From positions 1 through 16,658 of the forward strand of contig PWGR01000284.1 of the NCBI GenBank assembly GCA_003554565.1: a stretch of 16,658 bases of DNA, given 5' to 3'. Within the stretch, counting starts at the first letter, position 1, and each line of letters begins with the position of its first letter. This stretch comes from Clostridia bacterium (GTDB lineage Bacteria; Bacillota; Sulfobacillia; SLMV01). The notes under the pieces are model-generated. The model saw nothing but the letters and a program-made list of their open reading frames with translations. It did not search any database and was not told the DNA's origin. Positions 1 to 7,807 of the stretch are shown piece after piece. The translations under genes and the position numbers were made by a program.

Positions 1-808
1 CATTTGACGATGGGGAACTCGTTTCCTACAAACTGAGCCATGTTATGTATGATTTATAGCAGGTGATGGACTGAGATTCGGGAAAGGAGGGCGCGTGCTG
101 CAGTGGACACAAACGGAAGGTAGACACCGCGGAAGGGCGGGGGAGGGTGAATTTTTCTCGGGTGCGGGATGCATCCGGGACGTACCGCCCTGATGTGACA
201 TACGTGCACAGAAGGGCCGGGGTGCTGGAGAAACAGGTGGTGGGGACGTACATCCGTGATTCGATTTGCCCACCCGATGCTCCGAAAGAGCTGGACCAGG
301 GCCAGGATGAATCAATGTTGAACCACAGCAGCGTCAGTCGGGCGGCTGGGGTGCTGTGGGAGAAGTGTGGGCCCTTGCTGGACGGGATCTGCCCGGCTTC
401 GATGCGGCGTACCGGTTCAGCGGTGTTTATGAGCCGCCCCGGCAGCAGGCTGAAGGTCGACGGGGCCATTCTGGTGACCCGGGTGATTCTCAGCGACGAC
501 ATAAGACCCTATCCACATGAGCCTCGGCAACAGGAAGGGCCGAGCGGACCGGCCGTATCACCTGCGGGCCATGATCCGTCGGAATCTGCCCACACCCCTT
601 GCAGTCACGGCGGATGGTGCGCCGGGGTCCGATCCAGGCGGTGGAGACGGTATGACCGGAAAGTGAGCGGATGTAGTCACCAGTGAGCGCTGACAGCGTG
701 TTAACCCATTATCAGAAGTCAGAGGCAATATGCTAAAAGGCCATCGCCTGCTCTAAGATTTGCAGCAGCCTCCATTGACCGGAGAAATAGGAATGCCTTA
801 CACTACTT
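1..808. other. Unassigned region, no convincing gene
   Basis: About 800 bases at the left edge carry no gene I can support. Open frames occur on both strands (26-502 minus, 147-686 plus), as is common in GC-rich DNA, but none shows a recognisable domain, membrane segment or family motif. I looked for rRNA, tRNA, tmRNA and RNase P signatures and for group II intron domain V and found none. The last 120 bases before the export operon are more AT-rich and hold no clear hairpin followed by a T-run. The stretch could be degraded coding DNA, an intergenic region or an unrecognised RNA. Confidence 0.5.
147..686 (+). CDS. Doubtful hypothetical ORF, 179 codons
   Basis: This frame starts at a GTG directly after a purine-rich GGGGGAGG string and runs 179 codons to a TGA at 684-686. 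The product has no hydrophobic segment, no repeat and no family motif I know. Its composition (many Arg, Ser, Pro, Gly and scattered Cys) is what a chance frame in GC-rich DNA looks like, and the minus strand is open over most of the same bases. Against dismissing it: the third codon position is fairly GC-rich in the first two thirds. I treat it as probably not a real gene, possibly a decayed remnant. Confidence 0.13.
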   Translation: MNFSRVRDASGTYRPDVTYVHRRAGVLEKQVVGTYIRDSICPPDAPKELDQGQDESMLNHSSVSRAAGVLWEKCGPLLDGICPASMRRTGSAVFMSRPGSRLKVDGAILVTRVILSDDIRPYPHEPRQQEGPSGPAVSPAGHDPSESAHTPCSHGGWCAGVRSRRWRRYDRKVSGCSHQ

Positions 809-835
809 TTGACCGACTGGTCAGTCGCATATAAT
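808..835 (+). promoter_or_regulatory. Sigma-A type promoter overlapping a TetR-type operator
   Basis: A perfect -10 box TATAAT lies at 830-835. The -35 can be read as TTTGAC (808-813, spacer 16) or TTGACC (809-814, spacer 15). Between them sits the dyad GACCGACTGGTCAGTC at 811-826, which reads GAC-n-GAC-nn-GTC-n-GTC, 12 of 16 positions symmetric. Such doubled GAC/GTC half-sites are typical of TetR-family operators at drug-efflux genes. A repressor bound here would cover the -35 and spacer. No tetR-like gene is in the window, so the regulator would be encoded elsewhere. The boxes are seen; the regulator family is inferred. Confidence 0.65.
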
Positions 836-871
836 CTTATGCAAAGTACACAAAATGCGGGGGGTAATACA

Positions 872-2422
872 GTGCGCAAGCGCCCATGGCTGATAGTGAT
901 CATTGTGCTGGTATTAATCATTGGCGGGGGCTGGTTGTACCTGCGGTTCCAGATGGCCAGCACGCGTCCAGTTGATCAATATGTGACGGAGATAGCAGTA
1001 ATCGGTCAGGTGACCTCCACCGTCTCCGATTCCGGTCACCTCGAACCGCACCAGCTCCGAGAGGTACACGCGGTGACCACCGGCGAGGTGGCCGCAGTGC
1101 ATGCATCCGAAGGTGAGGCGGTCAACAAAGACGACGTCCTGCTGGAGCTGGACAGTGAAGATCTCCAGTTCGCGGCGGAGAGAAACCGGCTGGAACTGCA
1201 GTCGGCCCGGCTGAACCTTCGCGAGCTCCTCGGCATCGGTCCCGACGATCGACTCCCGGATGATCTCATGGGCGCCACCTCCGTAACCACCCCGGCATCG
1301 GGACGGCTGCGCTCCCTCGAGGTTGAGGAGGGCGACCGAATCAGCTCCAATGCCCGCCTGGGAGAAATCGTACCGGATGATCACGCCCACCTGCAGGTGG
1401 GCGTGACGCCGCGGGAGGTAAAACACATGTCGCCCGGCGATGAAGTCACCGTATACCTGCACGACTTCGCTGGTTCTCACTCCGGCCAGGTAGTCGAAAT
1501 AGACGAGGAAGCCTCGCCGGCTGACCGGGTGGCGCTGCACACCGTCGAGGTCACCATAGACAATCCCCGCGGCCTGATCTCTCCCGGGCAGACCGGCGAC
1601 ATCCACTTCACCGCGGGTGGCATGACGCGCAAGGGCGAGGTCATCGATCCCCCCGTGACCCGCGTCTATTCAGAGGTGGCTGGAACCGTAGAACAGATCA
1701 TGGTGCGCGCCGGGCAGACGGTGCACGAGGATGCGCCATTCCTCACCCTCTCCTCCCCCTCGCACTCAGTCGCTGTGAACCAGCAGCTGCTACGTATTCA
1801 GCAGACTGAACTGTCAATTGCGCAGGATGAACGGGCTCTCGAGAACCTGTTCGTCCCATCACCTATCTCCGGCATAATCACCCGGGTAGAGTGCGAGCCG
1901 GGCGATCCTGTCAGCCCCGGCACCCACCTGTTCACCGTGGCAGATCCCGACCCGTACCACCTGGAAATCGAAGTCGACGAGCTGGAGATCGCCTCCGTGC
2001 AGGTGGGACAGGAGGCCCACATCCAGGTCGATGCCCTGCCGCGTGCTGATATCCGCGGCGAGGTAGCATCCATCTCCAGTACTGCCACCATTGCCGACGG
2101 GGTAGCCGTATACCCGGTCACCATCATCGTTGCCTCGCACGATGACCTGCGGGAGGGAATGTCTGCCACTGCGGAGATCGAGGTGGGGCACGTAAGCGAC
2201 GTGGTGGTTGTTCCGGCCGAGGCGGTAGTCACCGCAGACGGCGTCAGTACCGTGCGCGTGCGGACAGAAGAGGGGGTGGAGGTGCGCGAAGTGGAGGTTG
2301 GCCTGTCCGACGGCAGCTACACAGAGATCACCTCCGGGATCGAGGCCGGGGAAGAAGTCGTCCTGGCGTCAGTTCGACAGGAGTGGCCCGCGCACTTCAT
2401 GGGGCCCGGAGGAGGCGGGTGA
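872..2422 (+). CDS. HlyD/YknX-like efflux adaptor with two tandem modules
   Basis: Membrane-fusion (adaptor) subunit of the ABC exporter encoded by the next two genes. In a one-membrane cell it would sit outside, anchored by its N-terminal segment, and modulate the permease as YknX does. I chose GTG at 872 (516 aa) because GGGGGG precedes it by about 8 bases; the longer frame from TTG 809 begins inside the -35 box and cannot be transcribed from that promoter. A charged start is followed by one membrane helix (about residues 7-24). Then come two complete adaptor modules. Module 1: lipoyl half about 64-96, short helix 97-120, lipoyl half 135-169, beta-barrel 171-244. Module 2: lipoyl half 264-295, helix 297-326, lipoyl half 327-357, barrel 361-439. 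A membrane-proximal domain (441-499) and a Gly-rich tail follow. Usual adaptors have one module and 350-420 residues. Confidence 0.88.
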   Translation: MRKRPWLIVIIVLVLIIGGGWLYLRFQMASTRPVDQYVTEIAVIGQVTSTVSDSGHLEPHQLREVHAVTTGEVAAVHASEGEAVNKDDVLLELDSEDLQFAAERNRLELQSARLNLRELLGIGPDDRLPDDLMGATSVTTPASGRLRSLEVEEGDRISSNARLGEIVPDDHAHLQVGVTPREVKHMSPGDEVTVYLHDFAGSHSGQVVEIDEEASPADRVALHTVEVTIDNPRGLISPGQTGDIHFTAGGMTRKGEVIDPPVTRVYSEVAGTVEQIMVRAGQTVHEDAPFLTLSSPSHSVAVNQQLLRIQQTELSIAQDERALENLFVPSPISGIITRVECEPGDPVSPGTHLFTVADPDPYHLEIEVDELEIASVQVGQEAHIQVDALPRADIRGEVASISSTATIADGVAVYPVTIIVASHDDLREGMSATAEIEVGHVSDVVVVPAEAVVTADGVSTVRVRTEEGVEVREVEVGLSDGSYTEITSGIEAGEEVVLASVRQEWPAHFMGPGGGG

Positions 2423-2428
2423 TCCGCT

Positions 2429-3133
2429 GTGTGTGAGGCAGTAGTACAGATAACAGATGTTCACCGCATCTACGATACCGGCGCAGTCCAGGTACACGCC
2501 CTGCGCGGGGTCAGCTTCGACATTCACAGCGGTGAAATGGTGGCAATAATGGGACCCTCCGGCTCCGGCAAGTCCACCCTCATGCACACCCTGGGCTGCC
2601 TGGACCGCCCCACCCACGGGCGCTACCTGCTGGCGGGAGAGGATATCGCGGACCGCAGTGATGACGAACTCGCCCGGCTGAGAAACAGATATCTCGGCTT
2701 TGTCTTTCAGGAGTTCAACCTGCTTCCGTCCATGACCGCACTGGATAACGTCATTCTGCCGCTCACCTACCGCCCCATGGCGCAGGCGAGGAGAAGGGAA
2801 CGCGCCGAACAGGCGCTGGAGCAGGTCGGCCTGGCCGACCGCATGCATCACCGGCCCAACCAGCTTTCCGGCGGGCAGAAGCAGAGGGTGGCGGTGGCCA
2901 GGAGCCTGGCCACAGATCCCTCCCTTCTGCTGGCCGACGAGCCCACCGGCAACCTGGACTCGGAGGCACAGGAGGATCTCATGCGATTTCTCACCGGGCT
3001 GAATGCCGACGGAATGACGGTAGTTATCGTCACCCATGAGGAGGACGTAGCCGGACACTGCGGCCGCATAATTCGCCTCCTGGACGGCGAAATGGTCGCC
3101 GATGAACCGGCCGGGGAGGTGGCGAACCGATGA
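2429..3133 (+). CDS. ABC exporter ATP-binding protein, MacB/LolD/YknY type
   Basis: ATPase that powers the exporter formed with the downstream permease and upstream adaptor; it acts on the cytoplasmic face. The 234-residue protein is a full-length nucleotide-binding domain: Walker A GPSGSGKST at 42-50, Q-loop Gln94 in FVFQEFNLLP, signature LSGGQ at 146-150, Walker B LLLADEP with Asp170-Glu171, D-loop NLDS, and H-loop His203. The QEFNLLP and TGNLDS contexts are typical of the MacB/FtsE/LolD branch that pairs with FtsX-like permeases. The GTG start lies 6 bases after the adaptor stop; the nearest SD (GGAGG, 2411-2415) is rather far at 13 bases, so translation may be coupled to the adaptor. The stop overlaps the permease start. 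Substrate is unknown; peptide, lipid or drug export is possible. Confidence 0.93.
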   Translation: MCEAVVQITDVHRIYDTGAVQVHALRGVSFDIHSGEMVAIMGPSGSGKSTLMHTLGCLDRPTHGRYLLAGEDIADRSDDELARLRNRYLGFVFQEFNLLPSMTALDNVILPLTYRPMAQARRRERAEQALEQVGLADRMHHRPNQLSGGQKQRVAVARSLATDPSLLLADEPTGNLDSEAQEDLMRFLTGLNADGMTVVIVTHEEDVAGHCGRIIRLLDGEMVADEPAGEVANR

Positions 3134-4290
3134 TCCTGCGGGAGGGACTGAGGGCAGCCTGGATGGGCATCACCGGAAACATACTTCGCTCTGCCCTGAC
3201 CACACTGGGCATTATCATAGGCGTCGCCGCCGTCATCACCCTCATCGGTGTGGGACAGGGGGCCCAGGCAGACATAACCCAGGAAATCAATCGCCTGGGC
3301 ACCAACTCGATACTCATAGCGTCCCGCGGCGAGTACCGGTTCAGCTCAGAGGACGCCGATGAAATCGCAAATCGTGTCCCAACGGTACAGCGCGCCGCAC
3401 CGGTTCTCACTACTACCCTGGCGCTTCGCTGGGGAACTGAAACGCACCGCGCCAATGCCGAGGGAGCAGGGGGCAGCTACGCTGACATAATTGGCCTGGA
3501 GGTCGAACAGGGGCGCCTCTTTGACGAAGACGACGTCAAGAACAGGGGCCGCGTGGCCGTGATCGGCAGCACTGTCGCCGACGAACTATTCGCCGGCCGG
3601 TCACCCATGGGCGAAAGCATTCATATACAGGGACAGTCATTCACAGTGATTGGCATCATGCGCCCCCAGGGCGCCGCGATGGGACAGGACCGCGACAACC
3701 TGATTATGGTCCCCATTACTACACTGCAGCGCACCCTGCGCACAGATCGAATAAGCATGATCTACGCCCAGGGAACGAGTTCCGAGGACATCGACCTGGC
3801 AACCTCACATATCGAGCGCATTTTCGAGGTCCTTACCGGCCGGGACGACTCCATTGCGGTCACCAGCCAGAGTCAGATCCTCGAGATCGTCGATGCCATC
3901 ACCGGTACGCTCACCGTCATGCTGGGAGCCATCGCCAGCATTTCGCTGGTGGTGGGAGGCATCGGCATCATGAATATAATGTTGGTCTCGGTCAAGGAAC
4001 GAACGCGGGAAATAGGTATCAGAAAAGCGGTTGGAGCCAGACGTCGGGACATCCTGCTGCAGTTTCTGATAGAATCTATCGCCCTCAGCCTGGGCGGTGG
4101 GTTCCTCGGAATTCTCTCGGGATGGGGATTGACAGCTCTGATCCGCTTCTTCGGCCTCACCGCCATCATCACACCGAGCAGCGTGCTTTTGGCCTGCGGC
4201 TTCTCCGCCGCCGTGGGCCTGGCCTCCGGCGTGTATCCCGCCATGCAGGCGGCCAGGCTCGATCCGATTCAGTCACTGCGTTATGAATGA
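3130..4290 (+). CDS. ABC exporter permease, MacB/YknZ-like (FtsX family)
   Basis: Membrane subunit of the exporter, 386 aa, normal length for the YknZ branch. A first membrane helix (about 20-42) is followed by a large extracytoplasmic MacB-PCD domain (about 45-255), which in this family couples ATP use to substrate movement outside the membrane. Three more helices follow (about 257-285, 306-337, 351-372). The hallmark cytoplasmic loop REIGIRKAVGAR at 293-304 contacts the ATPase. The end GVYPAMQAARLDPIQSLRYE matches the family C-terminus. The ATG shares four bases with the ATPase stop (ATGA, 3130-3133) and has GGGAGG about 10 bases upstream, so the pair is translated from one message. Confidence 0.93.
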   Translation: MILREGLRAAWMGITGNILRSALTTLGIIIGVAAVITLIGVGQGAQADITQEINRLGTNSILIASRGEYRFSSEDADEIANRVPTVQRAAPVLTTTLALRWGTETHRANAEGAGGSYADIIGLEVEQGRLFDEDDVKNRGRVAVIGSTVADELFAGRSPMGESIHIQGQSFTVIGIMRPQGAAMGQDRDNLIMVPITTLQRTLRTDRISMIYAQGTSSEDIDLATSHIERIFEVLTGRDDSIAVTSQSQILEIVDAITGTLTVMLGAIASISLVVGGIGIMNIMLVSVKERTREIGIRKAVGARRRDILLQFLIESIALSLGGGFLGILSGWGLTALIRFFGLTAIITPSSVLLACGFSAAVGLASGVYPAMQAARLDPIQSLRYE

Positions 4291-4301
4291 CGCCCGGGCC
4301 G

Positions 4302-4323
4302 CACCGGACGCGCAGATCCGGTG
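4302..4323 (+). terminator. Hairpin after the exporter operon, possible weak terminator
   Basis: CACCGGA (4302-4308) and TCCGGTG (4317-4323) form a perfect 7-bp stem with an 8-base loop, 11 bases after the permease stop and before the convergent flgL. No T-run follows, so it may only protect the message end or need a factor to terminate. Confidence 0.3.
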
Positions 4324-4416
4324 AGTGCTGCGCGGAAACAGATGTATCAGGCCGGGTGAAGTGCGCCCTATACACTCATGCCTTCGGGAAAACACACTAT
4401 CCTCGCCTGCCTTCGG

Positions 4417-5295
4417 TCAGCGCAAAAAATCCAGCAGGGTCTGCGGCAGGATGCGCGCACCCGCTGCCAGGGAAGTCTGATAGGCGCGCTCTGCTGTGGC
4501 CAGGTGCATCACCAGCTCAGCTACGTCAGCATCTCTGGTATTGGACATGACCCTCCGGACGGATAGCTCGAGCTCCTCCAGCCGGTTTTCACTCAACTCC
4601 AGGCGATTCATCCGCCCGCCCATCTCGGCCCGAACGGCAAGTAGCCGGTCCTTTTCGGCGTCCAGGTCTTCCAGCATGTCGCCGACCTGTCCATGCTCCC
4701 CCACCAGAAGAGCCTCTTCCAGTTCGCCGACCAGCTCCAGCAGTCCGGAGAAAACCCGTTCCCCCGATACGTTGATCTGCATCCTGATTCCCGGCCCCAC
4801 CTCATACATCATGGGGCCCAGATCGTACGACTGCACAATCTCGCCGTCTGCGTCTACCTCAACGGGTGCGTTGCGCGTGTCGTACCCGGCAAATATGTAG
4901 CGCCCGGAATGACGGGTGTTGGCCAGTGAGATCAGGTGATCTTTCAACCCCGCGACCTCCTGAGCAATCCCATACAATGAGTCGTCGCCCAGGGTCTCGG
5001 ATGCCCCCTGTACCGCCAGCTCCCGCACCCGGTCCAGCGTCTCAGTCGCCTCGTTCAACGCCGATTCTGTGGCCGCCAGCCAGTCGTGTGCGTAATCGGC
5101 ATTGGACTTGTACTGGTCAAGCTCTGACAGGGTACCTCGCAGCTGCATCACGGTGGCCGTACCGCCGGGATCATCCGACGGGCGGTTGATGATTGAGCCG
5201 GAGCTGAGCTGCTCCTGCAGATCGGACAGACGACTGCGGTTGGACATCAGATCATTCACTACCGTGCGTACCATCCCGTTCTCGCTGATTCGCAT
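4417..5295 (-). CDS. flgL: Flagellar hook-filament junction protein FlgL
   Basis: Second junction protein (HAP3) between hook and filament, exported by the flagellar type III system. The 292-residue length is normal. The N-terminus MRISENGM followed by a helix with LQEQLSSGSIINRPSDDP matches the flagellin/FlgL N-terminal D0/D1 helix (consensus SSGkrInrpSDDP). The C-terminus has the matching helix with VMHLATAERAYQTSLAAGARILPQTLLDFL, ending in the usual hydrophobic LLDFL. The middle is a variable beta domain (about 130-185). The ATG lies one base after the flgK stop, with its SD (GGTGAG) inside the end of flgK, so the two are coupled. No fliW or csrA follows, unlike B. subtilis; the operon ends here facing the exporter operon. 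Confidence 0.94.
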   Translation of the reverse strand: MRISENGMVRTVVNDLMSNRSRLSDLQEQLSSGSIINRPSDDPGGTATVMQLRGTLSELDQYKSNADYAHDWLAATESALNEATETLDRVRELAVQGASETLGDDSLYGIAQEVAGLKDHLISLANTRHSGRYIFAGYDTRNAPVEVDADGEIVQSYDLGPMMYEVGPGIRMQINVSGERVFSGLLELVGELEEALLVGEHGQVGDMLEDLDAEKDRLLAVRAEMGGRMNRLELSENRLEELELSVRRVMSNTRDADVAELVMHLATAERAYQTSLAAGARILPQTLLDFLR

Positions 5296-5296
5296 A

Positions 5297-6733
5297 TTAT
5301 CTCACCAGCCCATTCACCACGATATCGAGCATCTCATCCCACACCCGCACCAGACGCGCCGAGGCATTGAAGGCGTTTTGTGCCTGTATCAGGTGGGTCA
5401 TCTCCTCATCTATGGAAACCCCGGTCAGAGCGTCCCGCTGGTTCAACAGCTGGCTGAGCATCACGTGGTTGTTGCCGTGCTGCTGGTCGGCCTGCTCGGC
5501 CCGGATTCCCAGGTCGGCCACAAGTGATCGCAGGTATTCTCCCGGTGTCGATCCCCCCACGAGTTCGCCGTCATTGCGGAGATCACTCAACCGGAGCGCA
5601 TTCCGCCCGTCTCCGGCAATCGCGTAGTCTCCCTCCCCTTCCGGACCGCCGGCCGCTATCAGTTTCGGGTTGGAGGTGATGTCCTCGCTGACCTGCAGAA
5701 AACCGGGGCCGGCTTCGCTGGCGAAAAACTCTCCTCCCCCGTCGCCATCGAGCGTCACCCCCTCAGAATGAACCACGTTGACGCCGTCGCGAATCCCGTC
5801 GGCCAGCTCCCGCAGCTGCGAGAGCATCCGTGGGACATCTTCATTTCGCATCTGGACCAAGCTGCCCAGCTCACCGACAGTCGATGGTTCCCACTCAATC
5901 GGATCACCCGCGTCGCCCTCCCGGGCCCAGGAGAAACCCATCGCTCCATCCTCTCCCCCGCCTCCGCCAGCACCGACTGCCTGCACCTCCAGCCGACGCC
6001 CACTGTAGGAGTCGAGCACGGGAATTCCGTCCACGGTAACGCGCACGCCGCCGCCGTCGGTGTCCCGCACCTGTACATCCACCAGCTCCCCCAGGCGCTC
6101 CACCAGCACATCGCGACGATCCAAGAGATCACTAGGAATCGCGTCGGAGGCGTGCAGCGTCCGGACTCGCTCATCGAGTTCCTGCAGCTCGGATAGTATG
6201 CTGTTGATCCGATCCACGCGGGAGGCAGCCGTCTGCTCGAGGTTGCCCATCATGTTTTCCAGCTGGCGGGTGGACATGCGAAAGGCATCTCCCAGCTCCT
6301 GTCCCCTTTCAATCACCGCCGTGCGCATAGCAGCACTGTCAGGTTCCGCCGCGAGATCCTGCCAGCAATTCCAGAACTGGTCCATCACCGCACCAATCCC
6401 GCTGTCCCCGGGCTCAGCCAGAATATCCTCGATCTCGGAGAGCAGCTGACCGCGGTTCTCCCAGTAGGCAGACTCTCCCTGCCTGCGGTAGATCTCCCGG
6501 TCCAAGTACCGGCTTTGCCGCCGGCTGATGTCTTGCACCTGCACACCTGTCCCCATCTCCAACCGGTTCGTTCCCGCCAGGGAGTAGGGGTTGGTCGGGG
6601 TCAGGACCGCCTCCTGCTTCCGGTAGCCCTCGGTATGCACGTTGGCCAGATTGTGTCCGATCACGTCGACATTGGTCCGGTGCGTGGTCATCGCTCTTCT
6701 GGCCAGTTCCAGCCCAAAGAAACTGCTGCGCAA
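5297..6733 (-). CDS. flgK: Flagellar hook-associated protein 1, FlgK
   Basis: First junction protein (HAP1) on the hook tip, 478 aa. The N-terminal rod-type motif is clear: a helix FFGLELARRAMTTHRTNVDV then GHNLANVHTEGYRKQ, the family's N-x-xN-x-T-x-GY signature. The C-terminus GVSIDEEMTHLIQAQNAFNASARLVRVWDEMLDIVVNGL matches the conserved FlgK end (sxDEEma-lik-Q-ay-AsArv-t-DEML). In between are long coiled segments (about 85-190) and a Gly/Glu-rich surface domain (about 250-400). Start: TTG at 6731-6733, with AAGGTGG seven bases upstream. It lies 19 bases after flgN, whose product should be its export chaperone. Confidence 0.94.
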   Translation of the reverse strand: MRSSFFGLELARRAMTTHRTNVDVIGHNLANVHTEGYRKQEAVLTPTNPYSLAGTNRLEMGTGVQVQDISRRQSRYLDREIYRRQGESAYWENRGQLLSEIEDILAEPGDSGIGAVMDQFWNCWQDLAAEPDSAAMRTAVIERGQELGDAFRMSTRQLENMMGNLEQTAASRVDRINSILSELQELDERVRTLHASDAIPSDLLDRRDVLVERLGELVDVQVRDTDGGGVRVTVDGIPVLDSYSGRRLEVQAVGAGGGGGEDGAMGFSWAREGDAGDPIEWEPSTVGELGSLVQMRNEDVPRMLSQLRELADGIRDGVNVVHSEGVTLDGDGGGEFFASEAGPGFLQVSEDITSNPKLIAAGGPEGEGDYAIAGDGRNALRLSDLRNDGELVGGSTPGEYLRSLVADLGIRAEQADQQHGNNHVMLSQLLNQRDALTGVSIDEEMTHLIQAQNAFNASARLVRVWDEMLDIVVNGLVR

Positions 6734-6752
6734 CGTCCTCCCACCTTTCGCT

Positions 6753-7289
6753 CTAGTACCGCCTGTCCATCATGAGAGCATCTGCATCGCCATCACTGCG
6801 TCCTCCGTCACCGTAAGTCCTACCACCTTCAGCCAGGTCCCGTATCCCGTCTATGGAATAGCTGATGAAGCTTAACGCCTGCCGCACCAGGGCACGGTTC
6901 TGCGCGTTCAGCCGTTTTGCCTCATCCGTCAGCTGCACCACCCGCTCGCGGGAGCTGACCAGCCGTCTCCGGTATGCATCGGGAATATCCTCAATGCGCA
7001 CCAGCTCCTCCAACGGTGGATCCAGATTCCGATCTATGCCCAGCCGATCCGCGAGCTCACTCTGCACCTCACGACGACGCTCCTCGGTTCCGGCCACCTC
7101 GAGAATTATGTCCTGCTGGCGGCGGAGCAGCCGCTCCAGTCCCTTCAGGTCATTTTCCTTCAGGACCTCTCGCTGGTGCCGCAGCAGATCGCAGATCTCT
7201 TCGTAGGCTTCAGCGTGCCCGTCCAGTATCTCACACAATTTCCTGTACAGGTCAGCCATAGCCGCCTCTTGTACTCCTGCCGTGTGCAC
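6753..7289 (-). CDS. flgN: FlgN-like export chaperone
   Basis: Cytoplasmic chaperone expected to hold FlgK and FlgL unfolded for export. It is almost wholly helical: residues from ADLYRKLCEILDGHAEAYEEICDLLRHQREVLKENDLKGLERLLRRQQ onward give the FlgN pattern of a long N-terminal helix and a second one after a K-x-nD-L-xx-L segment. The tail (last 25 residues) is rich in Gly, Asp and Arg and looks disordered. Start is a choice: GTG 7289 has a perfect AGGAGGT five bases upstream, overlapping the flgM stop (178 aa); ATG 7259 has GAGGCGG and fits the family N-terminus better (168 aa). Position between flgM and flgK supports the name; sequence alone is only moderately diagnostic. Confidence 0.85.
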   Translation of the reverse strand: MHTAGVQEAAMADLYRKLCEILDGHAEAYEEICDLLRHQREVLKENDLKGLERLLRRQQDIILEVAGTEERRREVQSELADRLGIDRNLDPPLEELVRIEDIPDAYRRRLVSSRERVVQLTDEAKRLNAQNRALVRQALSFISYSIDGIRDLAEGGRTYGDGGRSDGDADALMMDRRY

Positions 7290-7299
7290 GGGATACCTC

Positions 7300-7638
7300 C
7301 TACTCCCCGCCGTCGCTGAACAGACGGTTGACGACGGCGCGGCTGATGACCTTCTCCGCCACTTCCTCCGCCGGCACGTCATAAGTTCCGTCCTCTATGC
7401 GGCCCTTGATCTCGGCGATTTTCTCCTCCCGCACCGGGGGCATGTTGCTCAACGCGCGACGCGCCTTCATCACTTCCTGCGCCCTCGACGACAGGGTTAT
7501 GTCATCTGTACGAACCACCCGGGAATGCTGCTCGCTCATTCCCTGGGCGGACCGCACTTCCTCGCTGCGATCCAGCGCCGCGGTACGGGACTCGCTGCCC
7601 TGCAGCGCAGCGATCAGCTGTTTGGATGAAATCATCAT
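7300..7638 (-). CDS. flgM: Anti-sigma-28 factor FlgM
   Basis: Binds and inhibits the flagellar sigma factor (sigma-D/FliA) until the hook is complete. The 112-residue protein has a short flexible N-terminus and a C-terminal FlgM domain from about residue 45: TDDITLSSRAQEVMKARRAL, then VREEKIAEIKGRIEDGTYDV, PAEEVAEKVI, all family hallmarks. I start at ATG 7636-7638, eight bases after AGGAGG; a second ATG follows at once, and the frame's longer form (to 7686) would begin upstream of this SD. It is the first gene of flgM-flgN-flgK-flgL and is preceded by a sigma-D type promoter. The yvyF gene found before flgM in B. subtilis is absent. Confidence 0.93.
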   Translation of the reverse strand: MMISSKQLIAALQGSESRTAALDRSEEVRSAQGMSEQHSRVVRTDDITLSSRAQEVMKARRALSNMPPVREEKIAEIKGRIEDGTYDVPAEEVAEKVISRAVVNRLFSDGGE

Positions 7639-7691
7639 GGTAAACGCCTCCTCGTCCCCAGTCTGCAGCACCGCGCACCCCTTCACAGATT

Positions 7692-7719
7692 ATATCGGCA
7701 CGGTGCCCGGCCATTGTTA
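7692..7719 (-). promoter_or_regulatory. Sigma-D (sigma-28) type promoter for flgM operon
   Basis: On the minus strand GCCGATAT (7692-7699) is an exact match to the flagellar sigma -10 consensus. TAAC (7716-7719), one mismatch from the -35 core TAAA, lies 16 bases upstream; the known spacing is 15-16. Predicted start is about 50 bases before the flgM ATG. The same bases contain TATAAT without a suitable sigma-A -35. It matches the known dual control of flgM in B. subtilis. Confidence 0.72.
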
Positions 7720-7807
7720 GCCGGATGACACCTGCTCAATCGTTGTGTAACTCAATTTGGCGTCTCAGAGCCGGATCTGATAGATTTATGACCCCCATTG
7801 TTCTCAG

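Noticed and set aside
1..700. Group II intron, RNase P RNA or tmRNA
   Set aside because: No domain V-like hairpin, no RNase P core string and no tmRNA ends or tag frame could be found.
914..1606. 230-codon minus-strand frame opposite the adaptor gene
   Set aside because: Mirror of a gene with clear lipoyl and barrel modules; no SD, no motif.
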